Origin: Parcubacteria group bacterium GW2011_GWA2_40_143
GTDB lineage: Bacteria > Patescibacteriota > Minisyncoccia > UBA9983
Direction: 5' to 3'
DNA: 32,404 bases
Assembly (NCBI GenBank): GCA_000996035.1
Contig: LBYH01000012.1
Location: forward strand, 1 to 32,404
Below are positions 17,610 to 27,012 of the stretch, one piece after another. The translations under genes and the position numbers were made by a program. The notes under the pieces are model-generated. The model was given only the letters and a program-made list of their open reading frames with translations, was not told the DNA's origin and made no database searches. Within the stretch, counting starts at the first letter, position 1; each line of letters starts with the position of its first letter.

Positions 17610-18650
17610 TCATACTCTAAATTCTATCACATCGCCGTCTTTTACTATGTATTCTTTGCCTTCAGTGCGGACGAGGCCTTTTTCGCGAGCTTTGGCGTAG
17701 GAACCGGTATCAAGCAAATCTTGCCAACCTATCACATCCGCTCTGATGAATTTTTCTCTGAAGTCGGTATGGATAGCCACTCCTGCTTCCGGCGCGGTGG
17801 AATTTTGTTTTATTGTCCAAGCTCTTGTCTCGTCTTCTCCGGTAGTAAAAAAATTCATGAGTCCGAGGAGTTTATAAGCTTCCACTATCAGATTATTTAT
17901 TTTACTCTCCACACCAAGCTCTTTTTTATCTTCCGCGCTCATGTCCGCCATGTCTTCTTCCGTTTTAATATCCAGCGCCACGTAATTTTTATTTTTAAGA
18001 TCATCCTGCACGCTATCTCCCTCCAGCATATTATACACATACAAAATCGGCTTCAAAGAGAGAAGGTGCATGTCTTTTACCAAAAGCGTTTCCTCTTCAC
18101 TTAAGCCGCAATCGCGAGCCAGCTTGCCGGCCTCCAGTCCGCTCTTAACCCTACCCGCAATTTCCAATTTTTTAACCGCTTCTTTGTTGCCTGTTTTCGC
18201 CTCCCTTTCCAAACCGGCGACTCTTTTGGTGGCTGTTTCAAGATCAGCGAGAATAAGTTCTGTCTCAATCACTCCGATATCATTTTGCGGATTAACTTCA
18301 TTATGCACGTGAATTATTTTGTCGTTTTTAAACACCCTCACCACTTGCGCGATAGCGTCTACCTCGCGAATATTGGCAAGAAATTTATTACCCAAACCTT
18401 CCCCTTCAGAAGCGCCTTTGACGAGTCCGGCGATATCCACAAACTCCACCACCGCCGGCACCACTTTTTTGGACTTGGAAAATTCCGCCAACTTTTTCAC
18501 TCTTTCGTCCGGCACCTCCACCACGCCCACGCTCGGATCAATAGTGCAGAAAGGATAATTGGCGATATCCACCTGCTTTTTGGTAAGCACCTTAAAAAGC
18601 GTGGACTTCCCCACGTTTGGCAAACCGACAATTCCGATAGATAAACTCAT
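17610..18650 (-). CDS. ychF: Ribosome-associated ATPase YchF
   Basis: [63 protein letters not shown]-terminal TGS-like [20 protein letters not shown] stop. Confidence 0.96.
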   Translation of the reverse strand: MSLSIGIVGLPNVGKSTLFKVLTKKQVDIANYPFCTIDPSVGVVEVPDERVKKLAEFSKSKKVVPAVVEFVDIAGLVKGASEGEGLGNKFLANIREVDAIAQVVRVFKNDKIIHVHNEVNPQNDIGVIETELILADLETATKRVAGLEREAKTGNKEAVKKLEIAGRVKSGLEAGKLARDCGLSEEETLLVKDMHLLSLKPILYVYNMLEGDSVQDDLKNKNYVALDIKTEEDMADMSAEDKKELGVESKINNLIVEAYKLLGLMNFFTTGEDETRAWTIKQNSTAPEAGVAIHTDFREKFIRADVIGWQDLLDTGSYAKAREKGLVRTEGKEYIVKDGDVIEFRV

Positions 18651-18720
18651 GCGCTAAACTCTAGCATTTTTTAAGAAAAAAGAAAGATTCCTGACGCTTT
18701 TTTTAGAATTTAATAAAATT

Positions 18721-19392
18721 TTAAGGCCTATTTTGCAAAAGATTATGTTGATTTTTATATATAATTAATATTAAAATTACAGCTAAAAATAAAACTAAAA
18801 GTTTTATAAAAAAAATTACATATCGTTCCTCAAGTAAAATAATCATCAAGTTTATTGCTATAAACAAAAACTTACCCTCGGTTGGCCCTATTTTAAAGTA
18901 CGCTATTTTAAATCTATTTGTTATGGCAAGGTATAAAAAAGAATTTGTCATGAAACTGCAGGACACCACAAGAGACGAGGCTAAAAGATATCCATTAAAA
19001 GAAGATAGAACTAAAGAATATCCTATGATTATCGCTATCAAAAAAAAATAATCCAGTATGTGGTCTATATAAAAATTCCAATATTTTTTAATATTTTTTT
19101 CTCTTTTTTCAATTTCTATATCAAGAGCATCTGTTAGGCAATGAAAAATTATCACCACCGAACTAGCCAAAAGCCATAGATAATTATATTGTGCCAAAAA
19201 ACTAAATATTATTATTAACAAACTCCAAAGTATTGTAATTAGCGTTAGATGAGACGATTTTATAAAACGAGGTACTATTAATGAAATTTTCTCCAGAAAT
19301 AATTTTTCATAATTCGCAAAAAAAGAATGTTGAATTTTTTCAAATTTAATAAGATTGTTTTTGTTTTCAGAATTTAAAGAATGCATGCTCAA
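18721..19392 (-). CDS. CDP-alcohol phosphatidyltransferase-like membrane protein (degenerate motif)
   Basis: TM protein with DALD-x(n)-WNFYIDHILDYF: four Asp of the D-x2-D...D-x3-D motif are present but the usual Gly/AR residues are replaced. Confidence 0.6.
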   Translation of the reverse strand: MSMHSLNSENKNNLIKFEKIQHSFFANYEKLFLEKISLIVPRFIKSSHLTLITILWSLLIIIFSFLAQYNYLWLLASSVVIIFHCLTDALDIEIEKREKNIKKYWNFYIDHILDYFFLIAIIIGYSLVLSSFNGYLLASSLVVSCSFMTNSFLYLAITNRFKIAYFKIGPTEGKFLFIAINLMIILLEERYVIFFIKLLVLFLAVILILIIYKNQHNLLQNRP

Positions 19393-20403
19393 GTTCGGCT
19401 AATATTTTTGGAAAAATTACTTAAAATTTGTTGATATAAAAATATATGCTGGAGATAAATTTTTTCCCATGAGTATTTTTTAGATTCTTGGATGCCTTTT
19501 TTCACCATTTTATTATACTCTTTCTTGTTAATATTTAATTTACCCCATACTTGTTCAAAATCATCAACCAAAAAACCGGTCTTTCCATCCTCTATTATCT
19601 CTCCAGCTGATGTATTTTTATGGGCAATGACGGGAGTTCCACAGGCGAGAGACTCGAGCACAACATTGCCAAATGTATCTGTCTTGCTTGGAAAAACAAA
19701 GAAATCAGCCGATGAATACCAGTATGATAAATCTTCCTGCGTTTGCCTGGGAATAAAAACGGATGTCTTAAATGTCTTTTTAATTCTATTAAGATAACTT
19801 CCCGATCCCACGAAAACAAATTGAATTTTTTTAGAATATATTTTTTGCATATGTTCTTCTGCAAAATACTTTATGGTTTATTGCTCTCTTGATTATATGA
19901 AATCTTTTATTGCGGAGGAATTTTTCTAAATTTTTAGCGCAATGCTCAGTGGGAGCGATAATATCTTTTATGCCACAGTAAAATATTTTTATATATATTT
20001 TAATTATTTTTTCAATGATTATATTTGAGACTACCCTTGCGTAAGCGTCAATGTTGGTATGATGATGGACTACAATTGGTATTTTTCTTTTCCATGCCAA
20101 ATACCTGCCAACTAATCCCATTGTCCCTGGTCCTGAAATTTGGATTATATCAACATTATTAAGCAATTTATCTACTTCCGAAATATTGGGGAAATTCAAA
20201 TAAAAATCAAAATAAGGAAGCTTAATTCCCCATTTTCTTTTTACGGTTATCTTAGAATTGTTTTCGCAATAATCCAAATCGCAATTTATAATGGTAAGTT
20301 TATTATTATCTAACTTGCCAAAATGGGGTATTATACCTTCAAAGTATGATAAAATTCCGTCAAAACTATTGAATGAGTTTTCAGTAAAAATTGCTACGTG
20401 CAT
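19389..20403 (-). pseudogene. GT4 family glycosyltransferase, frameshifted and internally shortened
   Basis: ORF 20403-19831 is the N-domain (VDIIQISGPGTMGLVGRYLAWKRKIPIVVHHHTN); ORF 19850-19389 is the C-domain (FVFVGSGSYLNRIKKTF...DTFGNVVLESLACGTPVIA); one extra T at the overlap separates them. Confidence 0.8.
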
Positions 20404-20408
20404 AGAGA

Positions 20409-21410
20409 TTATCCTTTTAATTCGTTTAATATAGCCCTGCTAATTGGTATGAGAGATTTCAAGCCGTTATAATAAACGCTTGATTCGCGTTCGCCTATTT
20501 TTCTGCATTTATCACATTTTTTGGGGCTGAATTTTAAAGACTTTAGGTTATTAATATTGCCGTAGCACTCATCGCTCATCTGACATCTCCATATATTATT
20601 ATTCCAGTCAATATAAAAGAACTTATATCCGGCTCTACAAAAAAATCTTGCCGGTTCTCCTTTTAAGAATCTTATAACCTCACTTAATCCTTCATATGAA
20701 TTAAAAATTCTATATTTTTTTTTCAGTTTTATAAGCTCTTCCGCTATTGGTATCAGTTCGTCATTGGTAAAATGCAAAATTTTCGAATCACTACCTATCT
20801 CGTAGGAAGATTTTGTTGATTTGGTCGGCAATTGAAACGTTGCCTCCTTAAATCCTATTTCAAAAATAAATGACAGTATTTTTTCAATTTCCATGTAATT
20901 ATGCCGAGTAATCGCTGTACTTGACACGGTCTTAATTTGATACTTATTCAGAATCTTTAGATTTTCTATCGTATGCTCTAGAAGATTCGGTATTCCTCTT
21001 ATTTTGTTCATAATATTGGCATCATAATGGTCAATCGATATTCCGACAGAATTTATCCCCGATATCTTGAGCTTTTTTATAACCTCTTCATTTAATGCTT
21101 TCCCATTGGTCACAATACTAACATGCATTTTTTTAGACTTGGCATATTTTATAATCTCATAAATATCTGGATGCAAGAGTGGCTCTCCTCCTCCAAGCAT
21201 TAGGCCAAAAACTCCTATCTTATTAAGTTGATCAATTGCAAACTCGGCATCTTTAAGCGCAGGAAAGGTTTTTTCTTTCGTTGCCCAGATAGAGCAATGC
21301 TCGCATCTTGCATTACACATGTTGGTTAAAGCGTATATTGCAAAAGAGCGTTTTTTAATCAATTCCGGAGCTAGCGACAGAAGCTTTAATTTATCCATAA
21401 TAGTGCTCAT
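20409..21410 (-). CDS. Radical SAM protein with C-terminal Cys cluster
   Basis: TNMCNARCEHCSIW (CxxxCxxC), MLGGGEPLLHPD, SIVTNG, C-terminal CQMSDE...KKCDKCRKIGE. Confidence 0.9.
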   Translation of the reverse strand: MSTIMDKLKLLSLAPELIKKRSFAIYALTNMCNARCEHCSIWATKEKTFPALKDAEFAIDQLNKIGVFGLMLGGGEPLLHPDIYEIIKYAKSKKMHVSIVTNGKALNEEVIKKLKISGINSVGISIDHYDANIMNKIRGIPNLLEHTIENLKILNKYQIKTVSSTAITRHNYMEIEKILSFIFEIGFKEATFQLPTKSTKSSYEIGSDSKILHFTNDELIPIAEELIKLKKKYRIFNSYEGLSEVIRFLKGEPARFFCRAGYKFFYIDWNNNIWRCQMSDECYGNINNLKSLKFSPKKCDKCRKIGERESSVYYNGLKSLIPISRAILNELKG

Positions 21411-21660
21411 GTGGTTTTATTTGTGTATTTAATTATAATTCTTCTTTTGTTTGTATTATCTGTATTGATTTAGCTCAAGTTTTACAACTTTTATATCTTA
21501 AATTTTATCGCCTTGCCGTCTTTAAATTACCCGGCCATTCTTTCATTAACTTTATCGTATGCGATTTTTCGTTTTTTCGCAAATAATGCCACGGCACTCA
21601 CGTAAGCTTGTTCTACATTGGATGTCTAACAGTATCATAACCAAAGAAAGGTTCCTGATC

Positions 21661-22407
21661 AAATCAAAGGATCAAAGGGGTCAGGTACCTTTGATTTGCC
21701 TCCCCCTCTTTCGTATAGTTGCTTTTAACCCATACCTGTCGATCATCGCAACACTCCACGCATCAGATCCAAACGGCTTCCCTCTGTCTACCGAATACCG
21801 TATCATTTCTTCTTCCTTTTCATTCATCGGCATATTCACAAAGGTAAGATAATTCTTTGGTGTTTCAATCGGCCACACGGCAAGCAGTTTTTGTTTCTTA
21901 AGGTTTCCTGATAGTTGTCTTGATAGACTTGAGAAATTCCAGTTTTCTACTTTTCTCACCAATTTTGCCCGCAAAGGATTTCTTTCCACATAACGAATTA
22001 CGGCAAGAAGATGCTTGTCCCCTTGAATTAAAAAAGATTTATATCGTCCTTGATACAAGTGCCCCGTACCGATCGTTCCATTTTTTGTGTGCCAGCGCTG
22101 TGTATGCGTGAGAGTGAGCCACTGCATAAATTTCTGCAGATCATTATCTTTAAATGTTTGTAGTACCAAATGAAAATGATTTGGCATTAAGCAATAGGCG
22201 AGAATCCCTACCCCGAACTTTTCTTGCGCTTCTTCAAGAATTAACTCGAAAAGTTCATAATCTTCCTCTGTAAAAAAAATGGGTAGTCGTGCATTTGCAC
22301 GATTGATCACATGATAAATTTCTCCACCGACATCAATGCGAGGTATTCGTGGCATTGTTGTATTGTATCTTAGAATAATCCAAAATCAAAGGTACCTGAC
22401 CCCTTTA
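21661..22407 (-). mobile_element. IS200/IS605-related REP-associated Y1 transposase (RAYT) unit
   Basis: perfect 24-bp inverted ends 21674-21697 (AAAGGGGTCAGGTACCTTTGATTT) and 22384-22407; left side also forms a hairpin AAATCAAAGG (21661-21670)/CCTTTGATTT (21688-21697). Confidence 0.85.
21681..22355 (-). CDS. REP-associated tyrosine transposase (Y1_Tnp)
   Basis: MPRIPRIDVGGEIYHVINRAN, LMPNHFHLVLQT (HUH), GHLYQGRYKSFLI, YVERNPLRAKLV. Confidence 0.93.
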   Translation of the reverse strand: MPRIPRIDVGGEIYHVINRANARLPIFFTEEDYELFELILEEAQEKFGVGILAYCLMPNHFHLVLQTFKDNDLQKFMQWLTLTHTQRWHTKNGTIGTGHLYQGRYKSFLIQGDKHLLAVIRYVERNPLRAKLVRKVENWNFSSLSRQLSGNLKKQKLLAVWPIETPKNYLTFVNMPMNEKEEEMIRYSVDRGKPFGSDAWSVAMIDRYGLKATIRKRGRQIKGT

Positions 22408-22419
22408 ACCAAGAATAAA

Positions 22420-22550
22420 TCGAAAATTACATTGAAAAAATCTACGATTTTTGCTATGCTTGCTTTGAATCAAAAAGAATGAATGGGGAATGGTTTGATC
22501 TAAACTCCGCTGACTTAAAAGCATTTAAGCGGTGGAAGAAAATCGTCTAA
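22420..22550 (+). pseudogene. C-terminal remnant of a GIY-YIG/T5orf172-like nuclease
   Basis: reads ENYIEKIYDFCYACFESKRMNGEWFDLNSADLKAFKRWKKIV*; no start, abuts the RAYT right end. Confidence 0.5.
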
Positions 22551-22557
22551 TAAATTT

Positions 22558-22857
22558 ATGGCAAAAAGAAAAGAACCAGAAAAAATAGAAGCAAATCTGT
22601 CATACCAACAAATGGAGACGGCTATTCAGAAAATTGATAGAAGAATAGCCGACCTTGAAAGTTTTGATGTTGATTCTGTGACAGACGCTTCGGAGACGGA
22701 CGAACAAAAAGGATTCATGATGATGTTCGCCGGAGCTGTTGCCGGTTTAAGAAATCCGCGTGCTCACAAAATTATTAAGGATGACCCTGAAATGGCACTG
22801 GAATTTATTGCTTTTGTTAGCTTGCTCGCAAAGTTAGTAGATAAGAGTTCAAAATAA
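22558..22857 (+). CDS. Short protein resembling the TIGR02391/Ymh C-terminal region (HEPN-like, RX4H)
   Basis: QKGFMMMFAGAVAGLRNPRAHKIIKDDPEMALEFIAFVSLLAKLVD. Confidence 0.65.
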   Translation: MAKRKEPEKIEANLSYQQMETAIQKIDRRIADLESFDVDSVTDASETDEQKGFMMMFAGAVAGLRNPRAHKIIKDDPEMALEFIAFVSLLAKLVDKSSK

Positions 22858-22859
22858 TT

Positions 22860-23369
22860 ATGGCAAAATACGAGGCAACAACAAAAGATAACAAATGTAT
22901 TTTCTGTGAAATTTCCGCTGGAAATATCAAAACAGCAGGGCTGTTCTGGGAGGATGAAGAATTTATGGCTTGGCTCGCCATTGATCCAAATACAAAAGGT
23001 TTTTCGTGTGTCATTCCAAATCAACATTTTGGAAGCGATGTTTTGAAAATGCCAGACGATGTCTTACAAAGATTTATTATCGCTTCCAAAAAAGTTGCAA
23101 GTATACTGGAAAATTATTTTGACGATGTTGGACGAGTTGGATTGATGATGGAAGGAACTGGAATTGACCACGCACATATTAAACTTGTTCCGCTTCACGG
23201 AACAGAAAACTTGAAGAAAGGTATTTGGAAGCAAGTTTTGAGTGGAAAAGAATTTTGGTTTGATAAATACGAGGGTTGGATTTCTTCGGGAAGTGGACCA
23301 ATGGCTGACCCCGAAGAATTGAAAAAACTTGCTTCTGACATTCGACAACATTATGGAAATAAAAAATAA
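22860..23369 (+). CDS. HIT family protein
   Basis: NKCIFCEISAGNIKTAGLFWEDEEFMAWLAIDPNTKGFSCVIPNQHF...HAHIKLVPLHG (HIT motif). Confidence 0.9.
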   Translation: MAKYEATTKDNKCIFCEISAGNIKTAGLFWEDEEFMAWLAIDPNTKGFSCVIPNQHFGSDVLKMPDDVLQRFIIASKKVASILENYFDDVGRVGLMMEGTGIDHAHIKLVPLHGTENLKKGIWKQVLSGKEFWFDKYEGWISSGSGPMADPEELKKLASDIRQHYGNKK

Positions 23370-23511
23370 AATTATCAAACTTGGTCTTAATTCTGAAAAT
23401 GCGGTTGTTATCGGTTCAGGTATTTTGAACGCTCTAAATCTTCGAGAAAGCAAAGATATTGACGATGTGAAGTTAATGGAACAATATCTTTCTGGTCTAA
23501 AAAATAATTAG
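23353..23511 (+). pseudogene. Short ORF resembling an internally deleted nucleotidyltransferase-like gene
   Basis: ENAVVIGSGILNALNLRESKDID followed directly by DVKLMEQYLSGLKNN; body of the domain missing. Confidence 0.35.
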
Positions 23512-23567
23512 CCGCCGATTTTTTCAAAAAAGAAAGCCGAAGATCATTAATTTATTAAACCAAAAAT

Positions 23568-23726
23568 ATGGAAAAATTAAGAAATGCCACCCTTGTATTT
23601 TTGATAAAAAAATCTCAAGGTGAAATAACCGATATTTGTCTCGCAATGAAAAAGCGTGGTTTTGGCATGAATAGGTGGAATAGAGTTGGCGGAAATAAAA
23701 AAGTAAACATTGTTAACGAGCTATAA
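23568..23726 (+). pseudogene. N-terminal remnant of an MTH1-like Nudix hydrolase
   Basis: MEKLRNATLVFLIKKSQGEITDICLAMKKRGFGMNRWNRVGGNKK* resembles MTH1-type N-terminus (RWNGVGGK) and stops before the Nudix box. Confidence 0.6.
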
Positions 23727-23905
23727 AAATGAACGAGAAAAATTTTAAGAATAATAAATTTAAGATTGGGAAGATGGAAATATGCCGCGGCTGTGCCAAC
23801 TCTTTTCGGAATCGGAATAAGTCCTTTGGCTCAGCTGGCTTTAACCGGAATAATTTCTCTCATTTTTATAAAAAAATCAGATAACAAAATTCAGGATAAT
23901 AACAC

Positions 23906-24901
23906 CTACAGGAATGGCTGAAAATCGGAAGTAAATTTAACTTCAAACTCCTCCGTTTTGAAGATCTTTCCGTCACGAAGAATTATTTTTAACGCGCGTC
24001 CACGCCTTGTATCCTCGGAAAAATTTTGGTCAAAAACAAAATTCCCCAAGCTGTAAGCGATATAACCACCGTTATATTCTTCAACTTCCTGAACAACGTG
24101 AGGATGATGACCAATTATAATATCAGCGCCGGCATCAATCAAAGCGTGAGCAATCGCTTGCTCTCTCGGACGAGACACTGTTTCATATTCTTCTCCCCAA
24201 TGCCACAAAAGAATAACCACATCCGCTTGATCGCGAGCGATAGAAATAAATTTTTTAATATTTTCAAGCGTGGGCGCACTCACGCCGTCTTGCGTCTCGG
24301 TTGCCCATAAGGATTGCGGATACAAATCGGTGTAAGCGAGAAAGGCGATTTTAACGCCGCGGATTTCAATAACGCGCGGAGCGTTGGCTTCTTCAAAGTT
24401 ATGGCCGGCGCCGACTGCCGCAATTCCGACATCATTCAAAATGCCGATAGTGTCTGACAAAGCCACGCGTCCCCAATCAAAAATATGGTTATTGGCTATT
24501 GAAAGAACATCAAAACCGGAATACAAAAGACCTTCGGCTGCTTGAGGATCGGCTCGAAAAGAATAAATGCTTCCTTGATTGACACCCCGTGAAGAAATCG
24601 GTCCTTCAAGATTTCCTATGGTTAAATCCGCGCTTCTTAAAAAATCAGCCATTTCCAAAAAAGGATATCTCCAATCATTATTTCTCGCCATAATGTCTCC
24701 TATCGTCCTTGAAAGCATAATATCACCGACAAAAAGAAGATTTATTTCTGAATTTTCCTTATCCAATAAATTATTTTCCGGTTTTATCTCGGCAACGTAG
24801 ACGTACCGCCCCTCCGTTTTTGATAAAAATAGATATAAACCCGCGATGGCCGACGCGAACAGAATTATGGCGACAAATACTTTAGGACTAAAAAACCTCA
24901 T
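23906..24901 (-). CDS. CapA/PgsA family metallophosphatase-like protein
   Basis: LLFVGDIMLSRTIGDIM, DLTIGNLEGPISSRG, SIANNHIFDWG, LLWHWGEEYE, DIIIGHHPHVVQEVEEYNGGYIAYSLGNFVFDQ. Confidence 0.93.
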   Translation of the reverse strand: MRFFSPKVFVAIILFASAIAGLYLFLSKTEGRYVYVAEIKPENNLLDKENSEINLLFVGDIMLSRTIGDIMARNNDWRYPFLEMADFLRSADLTIGNLEGPISSRGVNQGSIYSFRADPQAAEGLLYSGFDVLSIANNHIFDWGRVALSDTIGILNDVGIAAVGAGHNFEEANAPRVIEIRGVKIAFLAYTDLYPQSLWATETQDGVSAPTLENIKKFISIARDQADVVILLWHWGEEYETVSRPREQAIAHALIDAGADIIIGHHPHVVQEVEEYNGGYIAYSLGNFVFDQNFSEDTRRGRALKIILRDGKIFKTEEFEVKFTSDFQPFL

Positions 24902-24925
24902 CTAATTATGATTAGCGATGCCGCG

Positions 24926-25900
24926 TTAAATCAACTTCCCCATCGCCATGGTTATTAGGTGATCCAACAACTCACCATAGGAGGAACCTACCGCGTTCAT
25001 CGCTTTGGGTAAAAGCGATTCTGAAGTAAGTCCGGGAAGCGTGTTTATTTCCAATATATAAATACCGTTTTTGGAAATTATAAAATCGCTGCGAGAATAA
25101 TGTCTCGCACCAATGGCATCGTGAGCCAGTCTCGCCATTTTCTCTATTTCTCTCTTTTCTGTCAAACTAAAATTGGCCGGTATAATTTCCTGCGCTTGAC
25201 CGCCATATTTAGACTCATTATCAAAGAAGCTGTGCCCGACAGCCGGCTTAATCTCTACCACCGGCAAAGCGTACACCGTCTCTCCCCGAAAATTATCTAT
25301 CACGCCGCAAGTAGCTTCTTTGCCCCATATATATTCTTCTACCATAATTCTCTCTCCGCCCGATGGAGAGAGAATCGTCTCAAGATTGTCCACAAGCGAA
25401 GAAAAGTCTTTGATGATAAAAACCCCCACCGAAGAGCCACCGTTTACAACTTTCACAACCCACGGCGGGCTGATAGCGCCAAAAATCATTTTGCCGGCCT
25501 GTTCGGCACTTAAGCCGGAATCCAGAAGGATACCGCGCGGCGTTTTAAGCCCGACTTTTTTGAAAGCCTCTTTGGCCATTTGCTTGTTCATGCCCATGGC
25601 GGAGGCCAAAGCGCCCGAACCGGTATAAAGCACACTGTGGTGTTCCATAATACTCTGCACTTTGCCATCTTCGCCAAAGTAACCATGCAAGGCGTTAAAG
25701 ACAACATCCACGTTGCGAAAAACTTTTTCCGGATAAGCGTATCTTCCGTCCATATTCCACTCTCCGTTTTTCTCTATGAAAATATCATGACCGAAATACT
25801 TTTTCGGCAGATTGGCCAACACGGCTTCGCCGGTCTTAAGAGAAACTTCGTGCTCGCTTGAAGGACCGCCCCTTAGTACCCCAACTCTAATTAAGCTCAT
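24926..25900 (-). CDS. ddl: D-alanine--D-alanine ligase
   Basis: VGVLRGGPSSEHEVSLKTG, FNALHGYFGEDGKVQ, VVKVVNGGSSVGVFI, ILEINTLPGLTSESLLPK. Confidence 0.94.
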   Translation of the reverse strand: MSLIRVGVLRGGPSSEHEVSLKTGEAVLANLPKKYFGHDIFIEKNGEWNMDGRYAYPEKVFRNVDVVFNALHGYFGEDGKVQSIMEHHSVLYTGSGALASAMGMNKQMAKEAFKKVGLKTPRGILLDSGLSAEQAGKMIFGAISPPWVVKVVNGGSSVGVFIIKDFSSLVDNLETILSPSGGERIMVEEYIWGKEATCGVIDNFRGETVYALPVVEIKPAVGHSFFDNESKYGGQAQEIIPANFSLTEKREIEKMARLAHDAIGARHYSRSDFIISKNGIYILEINTLPGLTSESLLPKAMNAVGSSYGELLDHLITMAMGKLI

Positions 25901-25919
25901 ATCTTTATAATATCAAATT

Positions 25920-26618
25920 CTATCTGTTTTTAACAGGAAAGAGTTTGGCGAGCCACAGCGCCAGATCATCCATGAAGGACGGCTCCTCGGAAAAGATAGT
26001 GGTGCCGTGTCCGGCGTTTTGGAAAGTTTTTATTTCTTTATTTTTTGTTTTTATAATTTTGTGAAGCTTGAAAGTCGTCTCAGTGGAGTAGCCGTCGTTT
26101 GCCCCGCCGGCAACAAGAAAAATATTTTGATCAGGCTTGATGAGCTTGGCGTATTTTTCCGTTTCCACGCCCCGATAATTCAAGCCCGGCGAAAGAAGTA
26201 TGGCTGTTTTAATTTCCGGATATTCAGCTATAAACTGAAGAGCCAGATTGGCGCCTATGGAAGCGCCAACAAGAATTATGTTGGACAGGCTCACTCCCCT
26301 GTCTTCAAGAAATTGCATGGCTCCGCCTATATCATAAACACTCGCTTGATGTTGCTCATCTGAAAATGTTTTATAACCATCCGGTCCGCCGCCGGACTCA
26401 CCATGCCCTCTCATATCTATGGCAAGCGTTTCAAAACCGGCATGATGCAGTTTTTTGGCAAAATCCTTCCAGCTTTCTTTTGTAGCCGGCATCATGTGCA
26501 AAAACAAAACAGACGGAATATCTTTTTTATCTTCCTTTTTTCTGTCAAACTGCGCGCAATAATGACCGACTATTTCCATGCCATCATTTGTGGCAAATTT
26601 TATTCTGATTGGCTCCAT
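25920..26618 (-). CDS. Alpha/beta hydrolase
   Basis: IDMRGHGESGG, LVGASIGANLALQF (GxSxG), C-terminal NAGHGT. Confidence 0.9.
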   Translation of the reverse strand: MEPIRIKFATNDGMEIVGHYCAQFDRKKEDKKDIPSVLFLHMMPATKESWKDFAKKLHHAGFETLAIDMRGHGESGGGPDGYKTFSDEQHQASVYDIGGAMQFLEDRGVSLSNIILVGASIGANLALQFIAEYPEIKTAILLSPGLNYRGVETEKYAKLIKPDQNIFLVAGGANDGYSTETTFKLHKIIKTKNKEIKTFQNAGHGTTIFSEEPSFMDDLALWLAKLFPVKNR

Positions 26619-26752
26619 GTATATTACTAACTTAACAAATAACGCCTAAAATACAAAATCCCCCGTTTGGCAGGAGATTTTGTATGGACATTTGTGTTGG
26701 AGTAATTGTCTGCCCCGTATGAATAAAAGACAGACAAACGCTCACTTAAAAA

Positions 26753-26781
26753 AGTATAGCATATTTTTATAAAAATCGCAA
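26753..26781 (-). promoter_or_regulatory. Sigma-70-type promoter reading leftward
   Basis: minus strand TTGCGA (26781-26776), 17-nt spacer, TATACT (26758-26753). Confidence 0.65.
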
Positions 26782-26804
26782 ATTTCACGATGGCAAAAAT
26801 AATT

Positions 26805-27011
26805 TTATAACTTTTTAATCTCATCAAGATTCTTGTCCGGCAAATATAGCACCAATAGACCGGCGATGATGCCGCCAAAAGCCGTCCACAAATGATTACC
26901 TCCTAAAAACAAACTATCCACGCCATCAAGCAAATACCATACGCCTCGCCAGATTAAAACCAGGCCAATTACAGTGGATAAGCTTTGAGCAAAATATTTA
27001 ACGATTTTCAT
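26805..27011 (-). CDS. Small two-TM membrane protein
   Basis: 68 aa, hydrophobic helices, starts just downstream of tRNA-Ala on the minus strand. Confidence 0.6.
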   Translation of the reverse strand: MKIVKYFAQSLSTVIGLVLIWRGVWYLLDGVDSLFLGGNHLWTAFGGIIAGLLVLYLPDKNLDEIKKL

Positions 27012-27012
27012 G

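Noticed and set aside
17514-18104. 196-aa plus-strand ORF opposite ychF
   Set aside because: Antisense shadow of a conserved GTPase/ATPase gene.
21490-21600. Minus-strand fragment AYVSAVALFAKKRKIAYDKVNERMAG*FKDGKAIKFKI*
   Set aside because: Looks like a short decayed coding remnant but I cannot assign a family.
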